A stretch of DNA of 64,000 nucleotides from Mesorhizobium sp. WSM3859 (lineage in GTDB: Bacteria > Pseudomonadota > Alphaproteobacteria > Rhizobiales > Rhizobiaceae). Of this stretch, positions 24,809 to 34,123 are shown piece after piece (position 1 is the first letter of the stretch; every line of letters begins with the position of its first letter). Under the pieces are notes generated by a model. That model saw nothing but the letters and a program-made list of their open reading frames with translations. It was not told where the DNA came from and searched no databases. The DNA lies in assembly GCF_002295065.1 (NCBI RefSeq), contig NZ_NSGG01000003.1, positions 434,001 through 498,000 of the forward strand, read 5' to 3'. The translations under genes were made by a program, and so were the position numbers.

Positions 24809-25981
24809 ATGCGGCAGAGGCATTTTCTCAACCTGTTGCTGGCGGGCGCGTTGGCGCTTCCGGTGTTCGCCGGCATTGCGCGCGCCAATCCGGTGGTCCT
24901 GTTCGACCTCAAGAGCGGCTCCATTCTGGAGCATCAGGACGCGTTCAAGCGCTGGTATCCGGCCTCGCTCAGCAAGCTGATGACCGCCTATGTCGCCTTC
25001 CGTGCCATCCAGGCCGGCGAGGTGGCGCTCGATTCGCCGATCAAGGTGACGAAGCATTCGGCCGGCGAGCCGCCGAGCAAGATGGGCTTCAAGCCGGGCT
25101 CGGTGATGCGCCTCGACAATGCGCTGAAGATGATGCTGGTCAAATCGGCCAACGACATCGCCATGGCCGTGGGCGAGAATATCGGCGGATCGCAGGCAGC
25201 CTTCGCCGACCGCATGAACGCCGAGGCGGCCCGGCTTGGCATGGTCGGAACGCATTTCGTCAATCCGAACGGGCTCTATTCGCCGGAACAGTACACCACA
25301 GCGCGCGACCTCGCCGTGCTGGTGACGGCGCTGCGCAATGACTTTCCGCAATACGCGCCCTGGTTCTCGATTGAGGGCCTTGCCGTCGGCAAGAAGGCGC
25401 TCCCGAACTATAATCTCCTGATCGGCCGCTATCCCGGTGCCGATGGCATGAAGACCGGCTTCGTCTGCTCTTCCGGCTTCAACATGATCGGCTCCGCGAC
25501 GCGCAACGGCCGCACGCTGGTCGCGGTGGTGCTTGGCGAGAAATCGGCGGTCAGCCGCGCCGAGGCGGCGGCAAAGCTGCTCGACCAGGGTTTTGATACG
25601 CCGGCGGCGGGTTCGACCACGCTGGCCGCGCTCAAGCCCTATGGCGACACGCTGTCGCCCAACGACATGCATGACGAGATCTGCAAGAAGAAGCCGAAGG
25701 AGGAGCAATCCGAGGCGGCCCCCGAGGTCGCTGTCAAGGATAAGCCGAAATCCCCCTACCAGGTGAAGCTCGACCATCCGACGCTGATCGCGGTCGGCTT
25801 GGGCGGCGCCACCGGGCCGGCGCCGAAGGCATTCGTCGACCAGGCCGATCAGAACTATGCCGACGTGCCGCTGCCGAGTTGGCGGCCCGACAGGCCGGCG
25901 CCGGCCGGCGTCGAGCCGGCGGCGACCGGAACGGCGGCTGCCGCGGCGCAAGGCGACCAGCCCGCCAAGGCGGCGAACTAG
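24809..25981 (+). CDS. D-alanyl-D-alanine carboxypeptidase (S11, penicillin-binding protein)
   Basis: 390 aa from ATG 24809, giving a clean signal peptide (MRQRHFLNLLLAGALALPVF, cleavage after ARA). Longer in-frame starts exist to 24647 but would bury the signal. Active-site motifs are complete: SLSK (Ser53, Lys56), SAN (113-115) and KTG (215-217). It trims stem peptides in periplasmic peptidoglycan. The C-terminal 110 residues are Lys/Glu then Pro/Ala rich. A GTPase gene follows after 5 bp. Confidence 0.93.
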   Translation: MRQRHFLNLLLAGALALPVFAGIARANPVVLFDLKSGSILEHQDAFKRWYPASLSKLMTAYVAFRAIQAGEVALDSPIKVTKHSAGEPPSKMGFKPGSVMRLDNALKMMLVKSANDIAMAVGENIGGSQAAFADRMNAEAARLGMVGTHFVNPNGLYSPEQYTTARDLAVLVTALRNDFPQYAPWFSIEGLAVGKKALPNYNLLIGRYPGADGMKTGFVCSSGFNMIGSATRNGRTLVAVVLGEKSAVSRAEAAAKLLDQGFDTPAAGSTTLAALKPYGDTLSPNDMHDEICKKKPKEEQSEAAPEVAVKDKPKSPYQVKLDHPTLIAVGLGGATGPAPKAFVDQADQNYADVPLPSWRPDRPAPAGVEPAATGTAAAAAQGDQPAKAAN

Positions 25982-25986
25982 CCATT

Positions 25987-27141
25987 ATGATGGGCGGCTT
26001 TCCCATTCCCGTTTCGGTGCTCACCGGCTTTCTCGGCGCCGGCAAGACGACGCTGCTCAACCGGCTGCTCAAGGATCCGGCGCTTGCCGACACGGCGGTG
26101 ATCATCAACGAGTTCGGCGAGGTCGCGATCGACCATCTTTTGGTCGAGCAGGCGTCCGACGGCATCATCCAGCTTTCCGACGGGTGCCTGTGCTGCACGG
26201 TGCGCGGCGACCTGGTCGACACGCTTGCCGATCTCGTCGACCGGCTGCAGACCGGCCGCATCGCGAAACTCGCCCGCGTCGTTGTCGAGACGACGGGACT
26301 GGCCGATCCGGCGCCGGTGCTGCAGTCGATCATGGCGCATCCTGCGCTGGTGCAGGCTTTCCGGCTCGACGGCGTCGTCACGCTGGTCGACGCCGTCAAT
26401 GGCGAGGCAACGCTCGACGCGCATGTCGAGGCGGTGAAACAGGCGGCGGTGGCCGATCGCATCGTGCTGACCAAGACGGACCTTGCCGACGCGGCCGAGG
26501 TCGAGGCGTTGCGCGCGAGGCTGAAGCAGGTCAATCCGGGCGCCGTCGTGCTCGACGTCAACGAGGCCGGCGCCGCGGCGCTGTTCAATTGCGGCCTCTA
26601 TGATCCTCGGACCAAGTCCGCCGACGTGCGGCGCTGGCTTGGCGAAGAGGCGGCGCATGATCAAGATCATCACCATGATCAGGATCATCACCATGATCAA
26701 TATCATCACGATGATCATGGCCATCATCACCATGACGGCGACCATGATCACCACCATCATGAGCATCGCCATGACGCGCGCGTGCGCACCCATTCGCTCG
26801 TCCATGACGGCCCGGTGCCGTTCTCGGCGATCGAGATGTTCCTCGACCTTCTGCGCTCGACGCATGGCGAGAAGCTGCTGCGGATGAAGGGCGTCATCGA
26901 GCTTGCGGAGGATCCGTCGCGGCCACTGGTCATTCATGGCGTGCAGAAGATCCTGCATCCGCCGGCAAGGCTGCCGTCATGGCCCGACGGCCAGCGCGGC
27001 ACCAGGCTGGTGCTGATCACGCTGGACATGCCACAGGACTATATCCAGCGGCTGTTCGCCGCCTTCACCAACAAGCCGTCGATCGACACGCCCGACCGGG
27101 CCGCGCTGGAAGCCAATCCGCTGGCGATTGCAGGTTTATAG
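25987..27141 (+). CDS. COG0523/CobW-type GTPase with His-rich metal-binding loop
   Basis: 384-residue P-loop GTPase of the metallochaperone family. GFLGAGKT (14-21), the CXCC metal motif GCLCC (66-70), and the TKTD G4 motif are present, followed by a long His/Asp run (about residues 223-263, DNA 26656-26781, made of CATGATCA-type repeats) and the CobW C-terminal domain. The His-rich loop points to zinc or nickel rather than cobalamin. It begins 5 bp after the carboxypeptidase stop, so they share a transcript; metal supply to that operon is inference. Confidence 0.93.
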   Translation: MMGGFPIPVSVLTGFLGAGKTTLLNRLLKDPALADTAVIINEFGEVAIDHLLVEQASDGIIQLSDGCLCCTVRGDLVDTLADLVDRLQTGRIAKLARVVVETTGLADPAPVLQSIMAHPALVQAFRLDGVVTLVDAVNGEATLDAHVEAVKQAAVADRIVLTKTDLADAAEVEALRARLKQVNPGAVVLDVNEAGAAALFNCGLYDPRTKSADVRRWLGEEAAHDQDHHHDQDHHHDQYHHDDHGHHHHDGDHDHHHHEHRHDARVRTHSLVHDGPVPFSAIEMFLDLLRSTHGEKLLRMKGVIELAEDPSRPLVIHGVQKILHPPARLPSWPDGQRGTRLVLITLDMPQDYIQRLFAAFTNKPSIDTPDRAALEANPLAIAGL

Positions 27142-27158
27142 GCCGAAACGACCCCGGC

Positions 27159-27410
27159 TCAGGCCGCGTTGCCGCGTTCGACCAGAAAACGGTGGCCGCC
27201 GGTGACCGCGGCCGTTTCGACCAATTGGTGGCCGGCATCGGCGCAGAAGGCCGGGATGTCGATCACGGCCAGCGGATCCGTGGTTTCCAGCCAAAGCCTG
27301 GCGCCCGGCCGCATGGCGGCCAACCGCTTGCGGGCTTTCAGCACCGGCAGCGGACAATTCAGTCCCTTGAGATCGTAGGTGGCGGCCGGTTTTGCCCTTT
27401 GTTCATGCAT
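27159..27410 (-). CDS. TusA-like sulfur carrier protein
   Basis: 83 aa from ATG 27410. The TusA/SirA fold signature TYDLKGLNCPLPVLKARKRL contains the reactive Cys19 in a CPxP motif. Such proteins relay sulfur for tRNA thiolation or molybdenum cofactor chemistry. The start codon lies inside the left arm of an interspersed palindrome (27406-27452), an odd position. Convergent with the GTPase, 17 bp apart. Confidence 0.9.
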   Translation of the reverse strand: MHEQRAKPAATYDLKGLNCPLPVLKARKRLAAMRPGARLWLETTDPLAVIDIPAFCADAGHQLVETAAVTGGHRFLVERGNAA

Positions 27411-27452
27411 GTCGTTATCCCAAAACCGCCTTACACTTTTGGGCGACATGCA
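27406..27452. repeat. Interspersed palindromic repeat, copy 1
   Basis: TGCATGTCG / CGACATGCA 9-bp arms enclose a second stem CCCAAAA / TTTTGGG. A diverged copy lies at 55074-55118. It sits between the L,D-transpeptidase stop and tusA and includes the tusA start codon. Confidence 0.75.
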
Positions 27453-27459
27453 TTGGCTC

Positions 27460-28749
27460 TCAGCCGCCGAACATGCCGAGCAGCTTCTTCTTCAGCTTCG
27501 ACACGGTGCCCTGGTCGGCGTCGGCCGCCTGCTGGGTTTCCTGCGCGGGCGCTGGCTCGACGCCGGCGGTGACGACCGGCTGCTGCGCGGCCTGCTTGGC
27601 GGCTTCCTTCTCGGCCAAAGCCTGCTGCTTGGCTGCTTCCTTGGCGGCCTTGGCCGCCTCGATCGCCGCCAGGCGCTGCTCCTCGGCCTTACGCTTGGCT
27701 TCCTTCTCGGCGTCGAGCGCGGCCATCTTGCGGCCGGCCGGCGAATCGATGCGGCCCATGCGGGTCGTTTCCGTCACCGAGCCGTCCGCATTCATCGACG
27801 GCGGTTCGATCGGCACGCGCTCGCCGCGGGCGCGGCGCTTCGACCAGTCGGAGACGATGCTGGCTTCCTTGATGCCGGCAATCGTCGGCTTCGGCGGCTG
27901 GGTGCTGGAATTTACGGCCGAATTGAAGGCCGCGTCGTAGCTCTTCTCGTAATTCGTGAAGGCGGTCTTCAGCGAATCCGGCTGCGTCGTCGCGGGGCAG
28001 GGGCCGGTCGGGTCGAAGGTCGTGCCTTCCGGCGCCACTTGGTTGAAGACGTAGCGCTTCTCGCAGACGTCGACCTTCGGCGGCACCTTGGTGATCTCGA
28101 AATTGTCGTAACCGACCTTCAGCATCTTCCAGAACTCGTAGTTCGGGTCGTTGCGGTAGCGCGCCATGTTGGCGGCGGTCATGCGGAAAGGGAAGGCCTC
28201 GATCTGGAACTCGGTCTGGCCGCCCTGGAAGGCGTCGCGGCCGAAGGCATAGATCTGCTCGATCTGCGCGTCGGTCATCGAATAGCAGCCGGACGAGGAG
28301 CAGGCGCCGTGCACCATCAGATTCTGGCCGGTGCGGCCATTGGCGCGGTCATAGGCGTTGGGGAAGCCGATGTTGAAGGACAGATGATAGTTCGAGCGCG
28401 GATTCATCTGCGAGGGACGCACCGTGTAGAAGCCTTCCGGCGCCTGGCGGTCGCCCTCGGTGTATTTTGGACCGAGCTTGCCCGACCATTTGCAGATGTC
28501 GTAGCTGGCGACGAGATCGTAGCGGCCGTTGGTCTTGGCCTTCCAAATCTCGAGCTTGCCTTCTTCCTTGAAGATGCGCGCCATCACCGAGGAGGTGCGG
28601 ACCATGCCCTTGGCCTTCATGTCGGCGAGGATCTTGTCCGGCAGCGGCTTGTTGGCCTCCGGCGCGAAATCCTTCATCGACGAATCATTGCAGCCGGCGA
28701 CGCCGACGGCGGCGATCAGGATTCCGGTGCGGGCAAGCTTGGCAAACAT
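27460..28749 (-). CDS. L,D-transpeptidase (YafK/YkuD type) lipoprotein
   Basis: 429 aa. Signal peptide with lipobox VAGC (Cys20). The catalytic YkuD-like domain (about 45-215) includes MVHGACSSSGCYSM with His147 and nucleophile Cys155. It should form 3-3 peptidoglycan crosslinks or attach proteins to the wall. The C-terminal 120 residues form an Ala/Lys/Glu coiled coil (AAIEAAKAAKEAAKQQALAE) and a basic tail. Upstream of the tusA-like gene on the same strand. Confidence 0.88.
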   Translation of the reverse strand: MFAKLARTGILIAAVGVAGCNDSSMKDFAPEANKPLPDKILADMKAKGMVRTSSVMARIFKEEGKLEIWKAKTNGRYDLVASYDICKWSGKLGPKYTEGDRQAPEGFYTVRPSQMNPRSNYHLSFNIGFPNAYDRANGRTGQNLMVHGACSSSGCYSMTDAQIEQIYAFGRDAFQGGQTEFQIEAFPFRMTAANMARYRNDPNYEFWKMLKVGYDNFEITKVPPKVDVCEKRYVFNQVAPEGTTFDPTGPCPATTQPDSLKTAFTNYEKSYDAAFNSAVNSSTQPPKPTIAGIKEASIVSDWSKRRARGERVPIEPPSMNADGSVTETTRMGRIDSPAGRKMAALDAEKEAKRKAEEQRLAAIEAAKAAKEAAKQQALAEKEAAKQAAQQPVVTAGVEPAPAQETQQAADADQGTVSKLKKKLLGMFGG

Positions 28750-28982
28750 GGGTACGGCTATGCTTTTCTCTCGGGTCTCGGGCCAACGGCTCTCGGCATG
28801 GCCGGGCCCGCAGGCTGAACACCAGTGGACCGTAAGCCCGTTAACCTTGAAAATTCCTTACCGCAAGTCTCGCCAGAAAATCTTGGCCAACCCCTCGCGA
28901 CAAGTTTCATTGAGCCGAATGCGGCGGCATTTTTGTGGCGAAATTGCTCGGTGATGCCACAGTTTACCGCCAGATGCCCGAT

Positions 28983-29933
28983 TTAGAGGCTGCGGCCCAT
29001 CGCGAGATACTTCTCGCGGCGCTGTTCACGGAAATCGGTGTTGGCGCCGGCAAAGTCCTTCATCGTCTTGGCGATGAGGTCGCCGGTGGAGGCGATCACC
29101 GTTTCCGGCGCCCGCTGGGCACCACCCATCGGCTCGGGAATGATGGCGTCGATGATCTTCATCTCGAGAAGATCCTGCGCGGTGATCTTCATGTTGGTCG
29201 CCGCGTCCTTCGAGCGGGTGGTGTCGCGCCACAGGATCGAGGCCGCACCTTCGGGCGAGATCACCGAATAGATGGCGTGCTCCAGCATGTAGACGCGGTT
29301 AGCGGTGGCGATGGCGATGGCGCCGCCGGAGCCGCCTTCGCCGATGACCACCGAGATTGACGGCACTTTCAGCGAAAGGCACGCCGAGGTCGAACGAGCG
29401 ATCGCTTCGGCCTGGCCGCGCTCCTCGGCGCCGACGCCGGGATAGGCGCCGGCGGTGTCGACCAGCGTCAACAGCGGGATGCTGAAGCGATCAGCCAGTT
29501 CCATGAGGCGCACCGCCTTGCGGTAGCCTTCCGGCCGCACCGAACCGAAATTGTGCTTGATGCGGCTTGCCGTGTCGGAACCCTTCTCCTGCCCGATCAC
29601 CGCAACCGGCTCGCCGCGGAAGCGGGCGAAGCCGCCGACGATCGCCTGGTCGTCGCCGAAATTACGGTCGCCGGCCAAGGGCGTGAAATCGGTGAACAGC
29701 GCCTTGATGTAGTCGACGCAGTGCGGGCGGTCGGGATGGCGCGCGACCTGCACCTTCTGCCAGGGCGTGAGCGCCTTGTAGAGGTCGCGCAACGCGTCGC
29801 GCGAGCGCTTTTCCAGCCGGCTGATCTCTTCGGCGACATCGACCGCCTCGCCGTTCTCGGCAAGCTTCTTCAGCTCAAGGATCTTGAGCTCCAGATCCTG
29901 CACCGGCTTTTCAAAGTCGAGGTAGTTGTACAT
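28983..29933 (-). CDS. accA: Acetyl-CoA carboxylase carboxyltransferase subunit alpha
   Basis: 316 aa, usual length. Carboxyltransferase alpha chain for malonyl-CoA synthesis in fatty-acid synthesis. Starts [18 protein letters not shown]; conserved stretches [40 protein letters not shown] and [20 protein letters not shown] are unmistakable. No accD nearby. Downstream of xerD on the same strand, 101 bp apart. Confidence 0.97.
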   Translation of the reverse strand: MYNYLDFEKPVQDLELKILELKKLAENGEAVDVAEEISRLEKRSRDALRDLYKALTPWQKVQVARHPDRPHCVDYIKALFTDFTPLAGDRNFGDDQAIVGGFARFRGEPVAVIGQEKGSDTASRIKHNFGSVRPEGYRKAVRLMELADRFSIPLLTLVDTAGAYPGVGAEERGQAEAIARSTSACLSLKVPSISVVIGEGGSGGAIAIATANRVYMLEHAIYSVISPEGAASILWRDTTRSKDAATNMKITAQDLLEMKIIDAIIPEPMGGAQRAPETVIASTGDLIAKTMKDFAGANTDFREQRREKYLAMGRSL

Positions 29934-30034
29934 GCTTGAGCGGACCGATCCGTCGGAAGGCGAAATGGCTGGCGGAACCGCTGAAATGCCGGCTCCGGGC
30001 GGTGGAACGTCGCCCTCACATAGCGATATGAGGC

Positions 30035-30949
30035 CTAGTCGGCAAGCGGATGATGATCGTTGACCAGCCGCACCAGCCGCTCCTCCAGCACATGGGTGTA
30101 GATCTGGGTCGTCGAGATGTCGGCATGGCCCAGGAGTTGCTGAACGGCTCGGAGATCGGCGCCGTTTTGCAGGAGATGGCTGGCAAAGGCATGGCGAAGG
30201 ACATGCGGCGAGATTTTCGCCGCCGCGATGCCTGACCGCGCGGCCAAGCCCTTGAGATCGCGGGCGAAAACCTGCCGGGAAAGATGGCCGCTGTCGGAGG
30301 AGGCCGGAAACAGAAACGTGCTCTCGGCAAAGGCCGGCCGCTCGGCCCTGGCGGCGAGCCAGGCGCGCATGGCAGCGCGCGCCTTGGTCGAGAGCGGCAC
30401 CATGCGCTCCTTGTCGCCCTTGCCGCGCACCATGAAGAAGCGGTCGTCGCGCAGCGCCACCGTCACCGGCAGGCCGACCAGCTCAGACACGCGCAGGCCC
30501 GTGGCGTAGAGCACCTCGACCAGCGCGTGCAGGCGCAACGCCGCCATCCGGTCGCCATCCGGACCAGCTTCGCCGGCTTCCTGCGCCGCCCGGTCGAGCA
30601 GGCGGCCGGTCTCGGCCTCGCTCATCGTCTTCGGCAGCGGCCGGCCCTTGCGCGGGCTGTCCAGCGTGCCGGTCGGATCGTCGCCGCGCAGGCCCTCGGT
30701 GTAGAGGAATTTGAAGAACTGGCGGATCGCCGACAATTTGCGCGCTTGCGAGGTCGGCGCGAAGCCGCGCGCGGCAACGTCGTCGAGATAGGCGCGAATG
30801 TCGGCCGATCCGGCGCCCGCAAGTCCGCCCTTGATCGCTTCGGAAGCGTCCTCCAGGTCGCGGCGGTAGGAGGCAAGCGTGTTTTCGGCCGCCCCCCGTT
30901 CGGCGCTCATCATTTCGAGGAAGGCTTCGATGCGGGCGGCGCTGTTCAT
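30035..30949 (-). CDS. xerD: Tyrosine recombinase XerD
   Basis: 304 aa, the standard Xer length. Resolves chromosome dimers at dif with XerC and FtsK. N-terminal SAM-like domain residues about 5-95; catalytic residues in [11 protein letters not shown] (Arg), [11 protein letters not shown] (His-x-x-Arg), [14 protein letters not shown] (His, Tyr). Position beside accA and aroK is typical of XerD in rhizobia. A 50-codon gene immediately upstream probably shares its transcript. Confidence 0.94.
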   Translation of the reverse strand: MNSAARIEAFLEMMSAERGAAENTLASYRRDLEDASEAIKGGLAGAGSADIRAYLDDVAARGFAPTSQARKLSAIRQFFKFLYTEGLRGDDPTGTLDSPRKGRPLPKTMSEAETGRLLDRAAQEAGEAGPDGDRMAALRLHALVEVLYATGLRVSELVGLPVTVALRDDRFFMVRGKGDKERMVPLSTKARAAMRAWLAARAERPAFAESTFLFPASSDSGHLSRQVFARDLKGLAARSGIAAAKISPHVLRHAFASHLLQNGADLRAVQQLLGHADISTTQIYTHVLEERLVRLVNDHHPLAD

Positions 30950-30962
30950 CGGGCCGGGTTTG

Positions 30963-31115
30963 TCAGTTCTTCTTGGGGTTGAGCTTTTCGGCGGGAATGC
31001 GGATGCTCATCTCCGCCTTTTTAGGCTCCACGAACATCGCCAGCGCGAACATCGCGCCATAGGCAATACCCGCAAGAACCGCCAGCGTCACGACGAAGCG
31101 AAACAAAGTCGGCAT
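30963..31115 (-). CDS. Small single-pass membrane protein upstream of xerD (50 aa)
   Basis: ATG 31115 to TGA 30963-30965. [20 protein letters not shown] then [13 protein letters not shown] forms one hydrophobic helix followed by a charged Lys/Pro tail ([11 protein letters not shown]). It ends 13 bp before xerD on the same strand. The composition (Leu/Val/Ala helix, basic end) is protein-like and I recall similar small proteins beside xerD in rhizobia. Function unknown. Confidence 0.7.
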   Translation of the reverse strand: MPTLFRFVVTLAVLAGIAYGAMFALAMFVEPKKAEMSIRIPAEKLNPKKN

Positions 31116-31213
31116 TCAAATTTCGCCCGTCTTGTTGTTCTGCGTTTCCAAAGCCCTGTGCCCTTATGGGACGCCAAACTGGGCAATTCAAGGACGAAGG
31201 ATTCCGGTCGCCG

Positions 31214-31343
31214 CAGGTTTTGCCGGAAAAGCTCCTAAGCAGGCATTCGCGGGCAAGCCCACGAATGCCTGCTTAGGGATTGTTTGTTTTTCGCAGGTTC
31301 TCTTCGCAAAACCTTGGGCCACTTTTGCGGAACCTGCTTAGGA
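31214..31343. repeat. Nested palindrome array upstream of aroK
   Basis: CCTAAGCAGGCATTCG (31234-31249) pairs perfectly with 31262-31277, and inside it GGGC/GCCC pair across an AA turn, giving a nearly unbroken 21-bp hairpin. A second imperfect dyad (GCAGGTTC...GCAAAA, 31293-31311, with 31323-31337) ends in another CCTGCTTAGG (31334-31343) that can pair with the first arm. No ORF overlaps it. It could be a mobile palindromic element, a terminator or an attenuator. Confidence 0.7.
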
Positions 31344-31407
31344 CGTTTGTCCGGCCGTGCTTGACGCAAACAGGCTTTTGATGTCGATACGGCGCAAAGA
31401 GGCCCTG

Positions 31408-32037
31408 ATGAACGCTCTGCCCGCAAATCCAACGGACGAAGGCCATGCCGCGCTGGTCGAACGGCTCGGCGGCCGCTCGATCGTCTTCGTCGGGCTGATG
31501 GGCGCCGGCAAGACAGCGATCGGCCGCAAGGTGGCGACGATGCTGTCGCTGCCCTTCATGGATAGCGACCAGGAGATCGAGAGCGTCTCGCGCATGACGG
31601 TGCCGGAACTGTTCGAGCGCTATGGCGAGCCGGAATTCCGTGCGCTGGAGCAGCGCGTGATCCTGCGCCTGCTGGAGAACGGACCGCAGGTGCTGTCGAC
31701 CGGCGGCGGCGCCTTCATGAACGCGCACACGCGCGAGGCGATTTCGGCGCATGGCGTATCGGTCTGGCTGAAGGCCGATCTGGACCTCTTGATGGAGCGG
31801 GTTTCGAAGAAACAGAACCGGCCGCTGTTGAAGAACCCCGATCCGCGCGGCGTGCTGGAAAAGCTGATGGGCGAGCGTTATCCGGTCTACGCCATGGCCG
31901 ACCTGACCGTGCCGACGCGCGATGACCGCAAGGAGATCATTGCCGGCGAAGTCGTCGGGGCGCTCTGCGCCCATCTTGGTGTCGAGGCGATCGCGACGGG
32001 CGCTACAGGCGCCACAACGGACGAGGTGCAGTCGTGA
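31408..32037 (+). CDS. aroK: Shikimate kinase
   Basis: 209 aa from ATG 31408 (AGAGG 5 nt upstream); ATG 31381 is an alternative. Phosphorylates shikimate in aromatic amino acid synthesis. Walker A GLMGAGKT at 29-36, shikimate-binding [14 protein letters not shown] and the LID segment [12 protein letters not shown] are intact. The stop overlaps aroB (GTGA). The N-terminal 20 residues extend beyond the E. coli enzyme, common in rhizobia. Confidence 0.95.
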   Translation: MNALPANPTDEGHAALVERLGGRSIVFVGLMGAGKTAIGRKVATMLSLPFMDSDQEIESVSRMTVPELFERYGEPEFRALEQRVILRLLENGPQVLSTGGGAFMNAHTREAISAHGVSVWLKADLDLLMERVSKKQNRPLLKNPDPRGVLEKLMGERYPVYAMADLTVPTRDDRKEIIAGEVVGALCAHLGVEAIATGATGATTDEVQS

Positions 32038-33203
32038 GCCATGCCGAACCGGTGAAGGTCGAGGTCGGGCTGGGCGACCGCGCCTATGACATATTGATCG
32101 GCTCGGGGCTGCTTGCGCGCTCCGGCGAGGAGATCGCGCACCGGCTTCCCGGCACCCGCGCGGCCATCGTAACCGACGAGAACGTCGCCGCCGCGCATCT
32201 CGACACGCTGAAGGCGGGGTTGGAGAAAGGCGGCATCCAGTCCGCCGTCATCACGCTGCCGGCCGGCGAGAAGACCAAGAGTTTCGCCCATCTCCAGGAG
32301 GTGGTCGACGGCGTACTCGCCGCAAAGCTCGAACGCCGCGACGTGGTGATCGCGCTCGGCGGCGGCGTCATCGGCGACCTGGCCGGCTTTGCGTCCGGCA
32401 TCGTGCGGCGCGGCATGAATTTCGTGCAGATCCCGACCTCGCTCCTGGCGCAGGTCGATTCCTCCGTCGGCGGCAAGACCGGCATCAACAGCCCGCGCGG
32501 CAAGAACCTGGTCGGCGTCTTCCACCAGCCCAGGCTGGTGCTCGCCGACACTCAAGTGCTCGACACGCTGCCGATCCGCGAGTTCCGCGCCGGCTATGCT
32601 GAGCTTGCCAAATACGGGCTCATCGATCGCCCGACCTTCTTCGACTGGCTGGAACAGAACTGGCGTGACGTCTTTGTCGGCGGCCCGGCGCGGGTCGAGG
32701 CGATCGCCGAGGCCTGCCGCGCCAAGGCTGACGTCGTCGCCCGCGACGAGTTCGAGACCGGCGACCGCGCGCTGCTCAATCTTGGCCACACGTTCGGCCA
32801 TGCACTGGAGGCTGCCACCCACTATGACGGCGCGCGCCTGGTGCATGGCGAGGGCGTCGCCATCGGCATGGCCCTGGCGCATCGTTTTTCGGCGCGGCTC
32901 AACCTGGCGAGTCCGGACGACGCGGAGCGCGTCGAAGCGCATCTGCGCGCCGTCGGCCTGCCCTGGCGCATGGCGGATATTCCGGGCGAACTGCCCGACG
33001 CCGAGGCGCTGCTCGGCTTCATCACCCAGGACAAGAAGGTCTCGCGCGGCGCGCTGACCTTCATCCTCACACACGGCATCGGCCAGTCGTTCATCGCCAA
33101 GGACGTGCCGCCCTCGGAAGTGCTCTCCTTCCTCAAGACAAGCCATCCCGCGGCGCTCAAGGTGAGCCATCCCGAACGGTCCAAGAGGGGCCGTTCCGGA
33201 TGA
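32034..33203 (+). CDS. aroB: 3-dehydroquinate synthase
   Basis: 389 aa from GTG 32034, overlapping the aroK stop. Converts DAHP to 3-dehydroquinate using NAD and a divalent metal. Conserved NAD and metal blocks: [32 protein letters not shown], and metal-site [14 protein letters not shown] with [13 protein letters not shown]. The last 15 residues are a basic extension. Its stop overlaps the CBS-protein gene, making a three-gene operon. Confidence 0.96.
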   Translation: MSHAEPVKVEVGLGDRAYDILIGSGLLARSGEEIAHRLPGTRAAIVTDENVAAAHLDTLKAGLEKGGIQSAVITLPAGEKTKSFAHLQEVVDGVLAAKLERRDVVIALGGGVIGDLAGFASGIVRRGMNFVQIPTSLLAQVDSSVGGKTGINSPRGKNLVGVFHQPRLVLADTQVLDTLPIREFRAGYAELAKYGLIDRPTFFDWLEQNWRDVFVGGPARVEAIAEACRAKADVVARDEFETGDRALLNLGHTFGHALEAATHYDGARLVHGEGVAIGMALAHRFSARLNLASPDDAERVEAHLRAVGLPWRMADIPGELPDAEALLGFITQDKKVSRGALTFILTHGIGQSFIAKDVPPSEVLSFLKTSHPAALKVSHPERSKRGRSG

Positions 33204-34096
33204 CCGACGCCGGCTGGATCGTCGCCGCCGTCCTCGCCGTCATCCTGCTTTCGGCGCTTCTGTTCCGCGCCCGCTTGCTTGCCGCTTTTGGCTACGCGCT
33301 GCGGCCGATCGAGCCGCCGCAGCGATCCGAGCGCAACGGCAAGGATCATGACAGCGACGATTCCCGTCGCGACGGCGAAGCCGGCCGCGAGGAGCGCAAC
33401 CGGCTTGAGGGCCTCTTCGACCTCGAAGAGCTCGAGGTGTCGGATATCATGGTCCATCGCACCAATATGCGCTCCGTCAATGCCGACAATGCGCCCGAAG
33501 CGGTGGTGCGCGAGATCCTGACGAGTCCGCACACCCGCATGCCGCTGTGGAAAGGTTCGCTCGACAACATCGTCGGCGTCCTGCACGCGAAAGACCTGCT
33601 GAGGGCCCTCAATGAGGTCGGCAACGACTTTTCGCAGATCGACGTCATGAAGATCGCGGCGAAGCCCTGGTTTGTGCCGGACACCACCACCTTGCAGGAA
33701 CAGCTCAACGCCTTCCTGCGGCGCAAGACGCATTTCGCCATCGTCGTCGACGAGTATGGCGAGGTCGAAGGGCTGGTGACGCTGGAAGACATCATCGAGG
33801 AGATCGTCGGCGAGATCGCCGACGAGCACGATGTCGACATGCAGGGCGTCAAGAAAGAAGCCGACGGCTCGGTCGTCGTCGACGGCACCGTGCCGATCCG
33901 CGACTTGAACCGCGCGCTCGACTGGGACCTGCCCGACGAGGAAGCCACGACGATCGCCGGCCTCGTCATCCATGAGACGCAGTCGATCCCGGAAGAGAAG
34001 CAGGCTTTCACCTTCCACGGCAAGCGTTTCGTGGTGATGAAGCGCGACAAGAACCGCATTGCGAGATTGAGGATCAGGCCCGCGGGCGAAACCTGA
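33200..34096 (+). CDS. CorC/TlyC-type CBS-pair protein lacking the DUF21 membrane domain
   Basis: 298 aa. Starts with a single hydrophobic segment ([20 protein letters not shown]), a polar linker, then two CBS domains ([35 protein letters not shown]) and a CorC_HlyC C-terminal domain ending RIRP. The same locus in related rhizobia usually encodes a protein over 400 aa with a four-helix DUF21 (CNNM) domain; here only its first helix remains, as if about 170 residues were lost in frame. E. coli CorC is similarly short. Role in Mg/Co efflux is by family only. Confidence 0.85.
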   Translation: MTDAGWIVAAVLAVILLSALLFRARLLAAFGYALRPIEPPQRSERNGKDHDSDDSRRDGEAGREERNRLEGLFDLEELEVSDIMVHRTNMRSVNADNAPEAVVREILTSPHTRMPLWKGSLDNIVGVLHAKDLLRALNEVGNDFSQIDVMKIAAKPWFVPDTTTLQEQLNAFLRRKTHFAIVVDEYGEVEGLVTLEDIIEEIVGEIADEHDVDMQGVKKEADGSVVVDGTVPIRDLNRALDWDLPDEEATTIAGLVIHETQSIPEEKQAFTFHGKRFVVMKRDKNRIARLRIRPAGET

Positions 34097-34123
34097 CGCG
34101 TCCCAAGATCCAAGCCGTGTCGC

